Origin: DASVEG01 sp035540495
GTDB lineage: Bacteria > Actinomycetota > Acidimicrobiia > Acidimicrobiales > CADCTF01
Assembly: GCA_035540495.1 (NCBI GenBank)
Contig: DATLGL010000060.1
Coordinates: 186,001 to 250,000, forward strand
Reading direction: 5' to 3'
Length of the DNA stretch: 64,000 nucleotides
Shown here in pieces: positions 22,971 to 29,676 of this stretch; the stretch's first letter is position 1, and every line of letters begins with the position of its first letter. Both the position numbers and the translations under genes were made by a program. Below the pieces are notes generated by a model. It was not told the DNA's origin and searched no databases. It worked only from the letters and a program-made list of their open reading frames with translations.

Positions 22971-23881
22971 CGGCCCGGGATCGAGTTGGCGACGACACGC
23001 ACGCAGCCATCGAACTCAGTCGTCGGCGCCGTGACCGCGAGCAGCTCGTCGCACAGGTGTCCGCGGCGCTGTGGGATCACGAGGACCGGCTACCGGTCGA
23101 GCCCGTTGCCGACACGCCGGCGCGCCGGCGTCTCGACCGGATGCACGAGCGGCTCGCCGAGACCCGAGCGAAGGACTGCGGCGACCTGTACGACGTCGGC
23201 GGCGTCGCATGGGACTACATCACCGCGGTCGACAGCGGCGACAGCGAGAAGGCGATCCGAGCGGCGCGGCTGCGGTGGATGGCCGCGGCGAACCTGGCCG
23301 CAGTCGACGTCGGCGACGAGTACATCGCCGAGTACTCGAAGGTGGTCGAGCAGGTCGCCGAAGAACGCCGCGCCCGAGGAGAACTACGCCGCGCGGTCGC
23401 TGCACGGGCGGTCGCCGAGTACTTCGACGAGCGGGCGGCCGACGACGCCGAACCCCGACCAGCGACCCTCGCCGGCGGCGATCGGATCGTCGACGTCATC
23501 CGCTGCAGACGCATCGAGGTCATCGACGACGACGGCTTCGAGCGGATCACCATCGCCAACCGCGAGCATGGCGGTACCGACGGCGCGGGCGTGCTCGTCA
23601 GGATGCGCGCCGACAGCGGGACGGGCACCGAAGCGGGCTACGTGAAGCTGATGGCCGACGAGAGCGACTACCCGATGGTGGGCGCGTTCCTCGGCTACGG
23701 CGGGAACGGCGTAGCCGACCTGAGCGTCTCCACCGGCGCCGATAAGGGCGAACAGGTCCAGCTCGAGATGGGGCACATCACTGGCGAGCCGGGAATCGTG
23801 GTCGACGTCGAGGGCGTCAAGAACGCTCCGATGCGCCTCTACGCCGAGCGGCAGGACATCGAGCGGCGGTACTCGCGGTGA
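22967..23881 (+). CDS. Element protein of unknown function, 304 residues
   Basis: The N-terminal two thirds is alpha-helical and charged (RRRRDREQLVAQVSAALWDH, IAEYSKVVEQVAEERRARG), with coiled-coil character. From about residue 175 it changes to a strand-rich part (RRIEVIDDDGFERITIANRE, GYVKLMADE, VVDVEG), perhaps a separate small beta domain. It lies in a three-gene overlapping run with the CxxC protein and a Cys-cluster HTH protein. I do not recognise the family. Confidence 0.6.
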   Translation: MTARDRVGDDTHAAIELSRRRRDREQLVAQVSAALWDHEDRLPVEPVADTPARRRLDRMHERLAETRAKDCGDLYDVGGVAWDYITAVDSGDSEKAIRAARLRWMAAANLAAVDVGDEYIAEYSKVVEQVAEERRARGELRRAVAARAVAEYFDERAADDAEPRPATLAGGDRIVDVIRCRRIEVIDDDGFERITIANREHGGTDGAGVLVRMRADSGTGTEAGYVKLMADESDYPMVGAFLGYGGNGVADLSVSTGADKGEQVQLEMGHITGEPGIVVDVEGVKNAPMRLYAERQDIERRYSR

Positions 23882-24273
23882 CAGCGCCGATTGTCGAGCT
23901 GCGCCCGGCGAAGCAGCGGACGCACGGCATGGTCGCCTGCTACCGCGACGGTGGTTGCCGTTGCGATGAGTGCCGGCACGCGTGGACGTCGTACAAGCGG
24001 GCCCGGCGTGGCCTTCCACCGCGTGAGCGTGCGGCGGCCGGCCGGAAGCCGATTGTGCGGCCGTTCGCCTTCGAGCCGTTCGAGAGGGCAGCGCGGCGCC
24101 GCACGGTGCTCGAGCTGGCGCGGGACATGTGCGTGCACCCCCGCCAGGTGTACCGCTGGAGATCCGAGGGCCTCACGGTCGAGCAGGCCGACAGGTTCGC
24201 CGTCGAGATCCTCAACCGGCATCCGTCGATGGTCTGGCCCGAGTGGTGGCGGGTGACGCTCGGCGGCCGGTAG
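23878..24273 (+). CDS. Cys-cluster plus HTH element protein
   Basis: A 131-residue basic protein. Residues about 21-32 contain CYRDGGCRCDEC, four cysteines in a dozen residues that could form a metal knuckle. The C-terminal half has a likely helix-turn-helix (LELARDMCVHPRQVYRWRSE) and a Trp-rich end (MVWPEWWRV). This suggests a DNA-binding regulator. It is the last rightward gene before a convergent leftward pair. No exact family recognised. Confidence 0.6.
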   Translation: MTAPIVELRPAKQRTHGMVACYRDGGCRCDECRHAWTSYKRARRGLPPRERAAAGRKPIVRPFAFEPFERAARRRTVLELARDMCVHPRQVYRWRSEGLTVEQADRFAVEILNRHPSMVWPEWWRVTLGGR

Positions 24274-24305
24274 GTCGGTACCGTCGACGTCGGGGCACGG
24301 TGGCT

Positions 24306-24330
24306 TCGTCCCCGTCCGCCGTGGGGACGA
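24306..24330. terminator. Candidate bidirectional terminator between convergent genes
   Basis: TCGTCCCC and GGGGACGA are perfect complements around a nine-base loop. The hairpin sits between the ends of the rightward gene (24273) and the leftward gene (24351). There is no T run on either strand, as is common in GC-rich actinobacteria. Confidence 0.5.
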
Positions 24331-24350
24331 GGTGCCGGGCCCCCACCGCG

Positions 24351-24659
24351 TCAGGTCGCCTTGCGCAGAGCGAGCGACGCGTCGAGGGCGAGGTCGCGCA
24401 GGTCGTCGACGGCGGCTCGCACCTCGAGGTCCGACATGTTGCGCAGCCCCTCGATGCGTGCGTCGAACGCTGCCAGGCGCGCGGCGAGCTCGTCGGGCAC
24501 CGGTCGACGTCCGGGCATGTCGTGCGGTCGGGCGAAGGTTCCCTCGTCGTTCCACGCTCGGCCGAGCCGGGTGCGCAGGTCGTCGCCGTACCGCTCGTCG
24601 TCGAGCATGAGCACCGCGCCGAGCAGCTTCTCGTGGCTGTAGCCGAGGTCGTTCGGCAT
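24351..24659 (-). CDS. Element protein of unknown function downstream of whiB
   Basis: A 102-residue charged, helical protein beginning MPNDLGYSHEKLLGAVLMLDDER and ending with a helix (EVRAAVDDLRDLALDASLAL). It starts four bases after the whiB stop, so it is very likely co-transcribed with it. No family or motif recognised; a partner or target of the WhiB protein is possible but only from position. Confidence 0.55.
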   Translation of the reverse strand: MPNDLGYSHEKLLGAVLMLDDERYGDDLRTRLGRAWNDEGTFARPHDMPGRRPVPDELAARLAAFDARIEGLRNMSDLEVRAAVDDLRDLALDASLALRKAT

Positions 24660-24663
24660 CCGG

Positions 24664-24888
24664 CTATGCGCCGACGCGTGCGGATCGCTCGCGGAGCAGC
24701 TGCGATGCGTGCCGGCCGCCCCACACGCCGAACGGCACGGGTGTGCGTTCCCACTGGCGTCGGCAGTCGCGGGCGACCGGGCAGTCGCGGCAGAGGTTCA
24801 TGACGGCGAGCACGCCCTGCCGGGTCTCGGCGAACGGGTCGACGTCGTAGCGGGCGCACAGGGCCTCGAGTTCCCAATCGGCGACCAC
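24664..24888 (-). CDS. WhiB-family iron-sulfur transcription factor
   Basis: A 74-residue Wbl protein. The four cluster cysteines are residues 11, 33, 36 and 42, in the CxxCxxxxxC pattern (CRDCPVARDC), and the G[V/I]WGG turn is present at 54-58 (GVWGG). Wbl proteins bind a 4Fe-4S cluster, sense redox or NO and act with the primary sigma factor. It is carried by the mobile element, as known for some actinophages, where a Wbl protein affects host gene control and superinfection. A 17-bp hairpin lies 24 bases before its start. Confidence 0.85.
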   Translation of the reverse strand: MVADWELEALCARYDVDPFAETRQGVLAVMNLCRDCPVARDCRRQWERTPVPFGVWGGRHASQLLRERSARVGA

Positions 24889-24912
24889 GTCGGCCGAGGG
24901 TACCCACGCGAG

Positions 24913-24957
24913 AGCCGCCAGCGTCGTTGGCCCATCACAGCAACGACGCTGGCGGCT
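24913..24957. promoter_or_regulatory. Perfect 17-bp inverted repeat upstream of whiB
   Basis: AGCCGCCAGCGTCGTTG at 24913-24929 is perfectly complementary to 24941-24957 around an 11-base loop. It lies 24 bases before the whiB start on the minus strand and 150 bases after the end of the preceding leftward gene. No T run follows on either strand. It may terminate the long leftward operon, or act as an RNA leader or operator for whiB. The rest of 24958-25108 holds no gene I can support. Confidence 0.65.
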
Positions 24958-25108
24958 GCTTCGGGTGCTCGACTGAGGCGAGATGCGCAGGGCGATCTAC
25001 GGGCCGAAAGGAGGCAAGAACCCTCCCGCCCTTCGCTCCCGGACGGCACCGCCGAGTGCCGTTGTCGGCGGACGGGTGACGTTGACGCACGGCGCCTTCG
25101 AGCACGGG

Positions 25109-25471
25109 TTAGGGGGTTTCGTGTCCTCCGGCGCAGCACTCGCACCGAGGCTGCGCAGCGCGCTCCACGACGGCGACGATGTTTCCCGCGTCGTCGCGGT
25201 ACGGGAACCGGACGGTCACGCCCGGCGTCTCCTCGACGACCGCTTGGATGGCGGCGCGGAACTCCTCGACGAGGTGGTCGCGGAGCTCGGCCACGTAGGC
25301 GGTCAAGTCGTTGCGGACGCCAGTGCAGGCGGCGTTCACGACGTCGACCAGGGTGCCGACGTCGACGAGCTCCTCGCTCCGCATCTCGCGGGCGCTTCGG
25401 CCGGCGACGGGCGGGGACATGGTCGCTACACCGATCGCGCGCCCGGCCGTCATGGTGACGCCGTCAACCAT
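25109..25471 (-). CDS. Element protein of unknown function, CxxC end
   Basis: About 120 residues, started at the ATG that overlaps the stop of the preceding gene by one base (TGATG). The core EELVDVGTLVDVVNAACTGV and LRDHLVEEFRAAIQAVVEET is helical, then a strand-rich part (VTVRFPYRDDAGNIVAVVER) leads to a C-terminal RCECCAGGH that could bind metal. It is the last gene of the long leftward operon. No family recognised. Confidence 0.55.
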   Translation of the reverse strand: MVDGVTMTAGRAIGVATMSPPVAGRSAREMRSEELVDVGTLVDVVNAACTGVRNDLTAYVAELRDHLVEEFRAAIQAVVEETPGVTVRFPYRDDAGNIVAVVERAAQPRCECCAGGHETP

Positions 25472-25832
25472 CAGCGGCCGGCCGCCCACTCGGCGAACCG
25501 CTGGCGGTACTCGCCGTTTGCCGGGTCGTTCACGCCGGGCTCGAACAGCTGCGCCTCGAGGTCAGCGTCGGGGTTCCCGGCGTAGGCGTTCATCAGCCGC
25601 GCGTACTCGGCCTGGTCGGCACGAGCAGCGGCGTGGCGGAGCGTCCACGGGAGGCGAAGCAGCTCGCTCGGCGGGTTGCCGCTGGCGGTCGCGACGGGCA
25701 GGTCGCCACGGGAAACAGCGTCGGAGCTCCGGCGCGTGCGGCGAGACGGGCGCCGTAGTCGCTGGAGGCGCGGAGCTCGTCGAGAAGCGGGTTGCGGGCG
25801 AGCGCGAGTTGCGCCCTCGTCGGGTTGGGCAT
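25471..25832 (-). pseudogene. Frameshifted element gene, unknown function
   Basis: The 5' part begins MPNPTRAQLALARNPLLDEL and is protein-like to GAPTLFPVAT; the 3' part in another frame continues ASGNPPSELLRLPWTLRH to QRFAEWAAGR and is equally protein-like. Between them the DNA has an imperfect tandem repeat: on the coding strand CCCGTGGCGACCTG is followed at once by CCCGTCGCGACCGC. Removing 14 bases restores one frame of about 115 residues. So a short duplication probably broke the gene; a programmed frameshift is less likely. The 3' end overlaps the next gene start. Confidence 0.6.
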
Positions 25833-25837
25833 CGGGT

Positions 25838-26401
25838 CTACTTCCTTCCTGCTTCGGCGAGCTCGGCCCGCACGTCGTGTTCGATCTGCGCGAGCCGCTC
25901 GGCTTCGCGGCGCTGCACGCCGGCGGCGACGCGGCGCTCGATGTCCTGGCGCAGCCGCTCGGCGGCGGCGACCTCGGCGGCCTGGCGCTCTTCCTCGGCG
26001 AGGTCGGCGGCCAGCTCGGCGGCCATCGCCCGGCCCTGCTCGAGCGCGGTGCGGGTGTGGGCGACGAACTCGTCGACCAAGGCGATGGCGTCGGCGTAGA
26101 TGGCGTCGGCGGCGGCAACCTCGGCCGCCTTGGACTCGTGGCGGATCGGGCTCTGCGCTCGCCCGATCGCGGTGTGCATGCGCTGCACGAGCGCGGCGAA
26201 GTCGGTGCTCGACCCGAGCGACGCGTTGATGGCCTGCACCCGCGTCGGCTGCGGCGCCGGGTCGTAGGCGAGGTCGTTCCACGCGTGCCGGCCGTCGCCG
26301 GTCTTGCGCCGGCCGGTGTCCGTCTCGACGCCGACACCGCCGAAGCGGAGCACCGGGTTCCGTTCGCCGATCGCGTAGGCGGTTCCCTGGACTTCGATCA
26401 T
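25838..26401 (-). CDS. Element protein with long C-terminal coiled coil
   Basis: A 187-residue protein. Residues 1-90 are mixed (MIEVQGTAYAIGERNPVLRF, a KTGDGRHAWNDLAYDPAPQ segment), and from about 95 to the end it is a continuous Ala/Glu/Arg-rich helix (AELAADLAEEERQAAEVAAA) typical of coiled coils. It lies downstream of terminase and an HTH gene, where many phages have portal or scaffold genes, but it has no portal or capsid signature. A scaffold-like or packaging accessory role is speculative. ATGA overlap with the HTH gene. Confidence 0.6.
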   Translation of the reverse strand: MIEVQGTAYAIGERNPVLRFGGVGVETDTGRRKTGDGRHAWNDLAYDPAPQPTRVQAINASLGSSTDFAALVQRMHTAIGRAQSPIRHESKAAEVAAADAIYADAIALVDEFVAHTRTALEQGRAMAAELAADLAEEERQAAEVAAAERLRQDIERRVAAGVQRREAERLAQIEHDVRAELAEAGRK

Positions 26402-26790
26402 GCGGTGGTCTTCCCTTCGGTTCGGAGTTCGGCGACGTAGTGCTCGAGGTCGGCCCGCCGGACGCGTGTCGCGCCGAGGACCTTCACGGCCGGCAGGTGC
26501 CCGGCGGCGACGAGGCGCTTGACGGTCGACACGCTCACCGCGAGCTCCGCCGCGACACCGTCGAGGTCGAGCAACAAGCCATCGGGGCGAGTGTCCGCAG
26601 CTGCGTCGACACCAGGCAAGGCCCGGCCGAACATTGACCCGACGTGACCCGACGTGACCCGAAAATCGGGGTCGTCGAGGTCGAGGAGCCGCACGACCCA
26701 CGCGCGGAGCACGTCGCTCTCATGGCGACGTCGCCGCTCGAGCTCGTCGATCGCGTCGACCAGCCGGCGGGCCCGTTCGAGGTCGTCCAT
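26398..26790 (-). CDS. HTH DNA-binding protein following terminase
   Basis: A 130-residue protein with an N-terminal helical segment (DDLERARRLVDAIDELERRR) and a C-terminal MerR/excisionase-type domain: LDGVAAELAVSVSTVKRLVA, then GHLPAVKVLGATRVRRADLE. Its ATG overlaps the terL stop by one base. The fusion of a helical front part and HTH resembles small DNA-recognition subunits, so besides a regulator it could help terminase recognise DNA. That is inference from position. Confidence 0.65.
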   Translation of the reverse strand: MDDLERARRLVDAIDELERRRRHESDVLRAWVVRLLDLDDPDFRVTSGHVGSMFGRALPGVDAAADTRPDGLLLDLDGVAAELAVSVSTVKRLVAAGHLPAVKVLGATRVRRADLEHYVAELRTEGKTTA

Positions 26791-28328
26791 CAGAACTCCG
26801 ACCGCACCGGGTCGAACTCGCCGACGCCGGTCGCGTCGATGTAGCCGCCATCGCGCCGCGCTTCGGCCTTGCCGCCGATCGGCGACGGCGGCGGGACGAC
26901 CGGCGCGGCGAGGAGACCGTGCAGAGCCCGCACGACGGCGGCGAGCGGGCCGGCGTGCGGATTGTCGCGCAGCTCGATCGACCGTTCGCCAGCGGTGCCT
27001 ACCGCGCGCCAGCGGGCGGCCTCCACGCTGCGGTTCAGCTGCTCCTGGTTGCCGTGGCGGAGGCGCCGATCGGTGAACAGGTCCGCGAAGCGGCCGCACG
27101 CGCTCGCGAAGTCGGCGCCGGTCACCATGTGCGCGCCCTTCACGTCGGCGGCGAGCGTCGCCGACGTGCCGCCCAGCCACACGGCGCCCTTCCACGCGGC
27201 GACGAGCTGCTCGAGTCGCTTCGGCGCGTCGAACGGCGACAGGCCCGAGTCGACCTTGCGGCCGCCGTCGGTCGCCGTGAGCTGGACCTGCACGCGGCCG
27301 TCCGGGCGGCGCCACGCCGCGGCGATGTGCACGAGCCGGTCGATCGACACGTCGACACCGAACGCCGGCCGATCCGCGCCGCGCCGCGCGTCGGGATCGG
27401 CGAGCAGCAGCCACGCGGTGAGGTCGAACGCTCCGCCGTCGCCGGTTGGCGGGTCCTCCCACCAGCCGAGTCGCTCGCGGGCGAACTCCATCGGCGACGC
27501 GCTCAACGCGCGACGCTCCGCTCGGACGCGCTCGACCGGGATGCGCCGACCGAGGGCAGGATTCGCTCGACGCCACCGGTCGACGTCGTCGAGCGCGCAA
27601 CCCGGAGCGTCGACGAGGTGGGCGCATTCCTTGGCCGCGCACCCGCCCGGCGTCGGGTCCGCCCACTCGACGTATGCGAGCGTCGGGTCACCACCCGGGC
27701 GGCCTCGGTCGCGGACCCCGCGCAGCACGTTCGACGACAACAGCCCGGCGGACGACGCGTAGACCACCTGAGCGTTCGGCCTGGCGCTCATCGTCGGCAG
27801 CAGCGATCCCATTTCGGCCGCCGTCAGCGCGAACGCCTCGTCGAGCACGACGCGATCACCCGACAGGCCGCGGCCACCGGTGCGCGACCTGGCGAGGAAG
27901 TTCAGGCGCCGGCCGTCGACGAGCTCGATGCCCTCGTCGCCGCGCGCCCGGTGGACGTGCTTCACCCGTCGGCGCAGGTGCGGCGCGCCGTCGACCAGGG
28001 CGACGAGGTCGCGGAACGCCTCTTGTGCGGTGTCGAACAGGTGGGCGGTCCACACGATCAGCCGCGCGTCGGTGGCGAACAGGTCGAAGAGCACGAGCGC
28101 CAACAGCGCCACCGTCTTGAGGTTCTGGCGGGCGCAGATCACGCACCCCTCGAACGCGGCCCACCGCCCGTGGACGTCCTCCGCGAGCAACACGTCGAGC
28201 ACCAGGCGCTGCTCGCCGTCGAGGACCAAGCCAGCGGACTCGGCGAGCTGCGCAGCCTCCGGGCCCGCGGTGCTCGAGCTCGGCGGCTGCCAGAGGAACG
28301 CCGGGGCGACGACCACGTCGCTACGCAC
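26790..28328 (-). CDS. terL: Phage terminase large subunit
   Basis: Motor and nuclease that packages DNA into phage heads. It has 512 residues starting with GTG. The ATPase has the variant Walker A region CARQNLKTVAL with an upstream adenine-binding part, coupling-type segment ARLIVWTAHLFDTAQEAF, Walker B with catalytic acids DRVVLDEAFAL, and LLPTMSARPNAQVVYASS. The nuclease half begins at FGVDVSIDRLVHIAAAW. The length is near normal. Yet no portal or capsid gene follows, which is unusual because packaging motors need a portal. It may package the element into a helper's procapsids or be a remnant. Confidence 0.88.
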   Translation of the reverse strand: MRSDVVVAPAFLWQPPSSSTAGPEAAQLAESAGLVLDGEQRLVLDVLLAEDVHGRWAAFEGCVICARQNLKTVALLALVLFDLFATDARLIVWTAHLFDTAQEAFRDLVALVDGAPHLRRRVKHVHRARGDEGIELVDGRRLNFLARSRTGGRGLSGDRVVLDEAFALTAAEMGSLLPTMSARPNAQVVYASSAGLLSSNVLRGVRDRGRPGGDPTLAYVEWADPTPGGCAAKECAHLVDAPGCALDDVDRWRRANPALGRRIPVERVRAERRALSASPMEFARERLGWWEDPPTGDGGAFDLTAWLLLADPDARRGADRPAFGVDVSIDRLVHIAAAWRRPDGRVQVQLTATDGGRKVDSGLSPFDAPKRLEQLVAAWKGAVWLGGTSATLAADVKGAHMVTGADFASACGRFADLFTDRRLRHGNQEQLNRSVEAARWRAVGTAGERSIELRDNPHAGPLAAVVRALHGLLAAPVVPPPSPIGGKAEARRDGGYIDATGVGEFDPVRSEF

Positions 28329-28494
28329 GAACGTCCACCGACACGCTCACGTCGTCGCCCTGCGGGGTGACGACCAACTGCACGGCGAGCGACCCGTCGA
28401 GAGCACACACGTCGACCAGGACACGGCCGCCGTCGCGGGCCTCGCGGATGACGAACCGACCGTCGCCGGTCACGCGCTCGACCTCGCTACCCAC
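28321..28494 (-). CDS. Very small element protein between terS and terL
   Basis: A 57-residue frame starting with GTG inside the end of the terS-like gene and ending inside the terL start (overlaps of 8 bases on both sides). Translated it reads as a strand-rich acidic protein: GSEVERVTGDGRFVIREARD, then VLVDVCALDGSLAVQLVV. The tight packing on both sides argues that it is real. No family recognised. Confidence 0.55.
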   Translation of the reverse strand: MGSEVERVTGDGRFVIREARDGGRVLVDVCALDGSLAVQLVVTPQGDDVSVSVDVRA

Positions 28495-29035
28495 GAGCCT
28501 TCGCCTCCCGCTGCCGCTTCTCGCGCATGGCCTTCACCTCGTCGAGCGGATCGACGCCCGTCCTCGCGGCGCCGTCGAGCGCCACCGCGAGCGCCGCGAG
28601 GTGCTGCTTGCTCAGCGCGGCCAACCCCGCGGCGGTATCGAACTGCGGCGCGTCGATCCGAGCCGCCAACGCCAACGCGTTCACCCCGGCCGGCGAGTCG
28701 GCACGCTTCGCCTCCTCAAGCACCCGGCGGGTCACCTCCACCAGCGACGGCACCGGCGACGATCCCGGCGGAATCGCCGGCGGCTTCGACTTCGGCGTGC
28801 CTGCCGACGACGAACCCGACCGGCGCCGCTTCCGCTGCCGCTCACGAGCCCGACGACACTCGCCGTCGTCGCAGTACCGGCTCCTCGACGAGCGGGCCAC
28901 GTACGGCCGTCCGCACGCCTCACAGCCCCGGTCCGCGGACCCGGCACTTGCGGGGACGCCTGCGCGGACGGGTGGGAGGTCCGCCGGTCGACGGCTCAGA
29001 TTTTTGGCGGCCGGCCGCTCGTCGGCCGTCACCAT
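28487..29035 (-). CDS. Putative terminase small subunit
   Basis: A 182-residue protein. Residues about 30-55 contain GCEACGRPYVARSSRSRYC, a zinc-finger-like cysteine set followed by a basic stretch. The C-terminal half (NALALAARIDA, GLAALSKQHLAALAVALDGA) matches the helical C-terminus seen in small terminase-type proteins of actinophages. Position directly before terL and after an HNH gene, the usual HNH-terS-terL order, is the main support. Starts at ATG 29035, overlapping the HNH stop. Confidence 0.6.
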   Translation of the reverse strand: MVTADERPAAKNLSRRPADLPPVRAGVPASAGSADRGCEACGRPYVARSSRSRYCDDGECRRARERQRKRRRSGSSSAGTPKSKPPAIPPGSSPVPSLVEVTRRVLEEAKRADSPAGVNALALAARIDAPQFDTAAGLAALSKQHLAALAVALDGAARTGVDPLDEVKAMREKRQREAKARG

Positions 29036-29349
29036 TCGAGCCTCGTGACTCGGGTGGTGGGCGGCTTCGGCTTGTTGCGGAGTCGGCGGAGGAGGGCGGC
29101 TTTCTTGCCGGCGGCGCGCAGGTTGCAGGGGGCGCATTCGGGGCCGTTGATGATGCGCTTGCCGTTCGCGTCCTTGGCCCAGTCGTCGTGCCCGAGGTGC
29201 CATCGGGAGCGTGGTGCGATCCAGGTTCCGCAGCGCCAGCAGTGAGCGCGACCGGCGGCGACGTCGAGGGCGACGGCTGCGCGTGCGCGGTCGTACTCGG
29301 CGTCGTATCCGCGGTCTTGGCGGGTCGGTCGCTTCGGTCGGTCGGTCAC
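29029..29349 (-). CDS. HNH endonuclease
   Basis: A 106-residue HNH nuclease. The zinc-holding CxxC pairs are in CWRCGTW and CAPCN, the catalytic His region is RWHLGHDDWAKD, and the asparagine region is KRIINGPECAPCNLRAAGKK. In many phages an HNH protein next to terminase is needed for cleavage of packaging intermediates. The GTG start overlaps the stop of a small basic protein gene (GTGA), and its end overlaps the terS-like gene. Confidence 0.85.
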   Translation of the reverse strand: MTDRPKRPTRQDRGYDAEYDRARAAVALDVAAGRAHCWRCGTWIAPRSRWHLGHDDWAKDANGKRIINGPECAPCNLRAAGKKAALLRRLRNKPKPPTTRVTRLEW

Positions 29350-29477
29350 TGCTTCCGCCGCTTCGCTCGTCGCGCCTCGGCCGCGATGCGGGCTCGGAGC
29401 TGCCGGCGCTGCTTCGCCGTGCGCGGTCCCTTGCCGGCCTGGCGCTTCCCCGTGGCTATCGGCTGGCGGTAGCTCAT
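29346..29477 (-). CDS. Small basic element protein
   Basis: A 43-residue Arg/Lys-rich protein beginning MSYRQPIATGKRQAGKG and ending ARRAKRRKQ. Its stop overlaps the HNH start by four bases. Net charge is strongly positive, so nucleic-acid binding is plausible. It was found from the tight coupling and composition, not from a known family. Between it and the primase gene lie the iterons. Confidence 0.5.
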   Translation of the reverse strand: MSYRQPIATGKRQAGKGPRTAKQRRQLRARIAAEARRAKRRKQ

Positions 29478-29561
29478 GGCTGCACCGCGGGTGCGTGAGC
29501 CTGGCCCAGCGACTGCGACACCCTACGGGTGTGTGTCGCCGTCGCAGTTGGGCTCGCTTGC

Positions 29562-29675
29562 TGCGACGAACTGCGACGAGGGGTGCGACGACCAGTTGCC
29601 ATGCGGGTCTCGTCGGGTGCGACGAGAGGTGCGACGAGCGCGGCTGCGTCGGGGGTGCGACGAGGGGTGCGACGA
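29562..29675. repeat. Seven TGCGACGA iterons, candidate replication origin
   Basis: Exact TGCGACGA begins at 29562, 29572, 29584, 29618, 29630, 29656 and 29668. Three successive pairs are 12 bases apart and most copies sit in the wider form GGTGCGACGAG. Near matches lie at 29514 and 29644. The array ends two bases before the stop of the primase/helicase gene. Iterated direct repeats next to a rep or primase gene are the usual form of plasmid and satellite origins. Irregular spacing (10, 12, 34, 26) shows that it is not a coding repeat. Confidence 0.7.
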
Positions 29676-29676
29676 A

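Noticed and set aside
25838..26401. Phage portal or scaffold protein
   Set aside because: Position after terminase and the coiled coil suggested it, but at 187 residues with no portal signature the claim is not supported.
29562..29675. CRISPR array
   Set aside because: The repeat unit is only 8 bases with 2-26 base gaps, far from CRISPR repeat and spacer lengths, and no cas gene is near.
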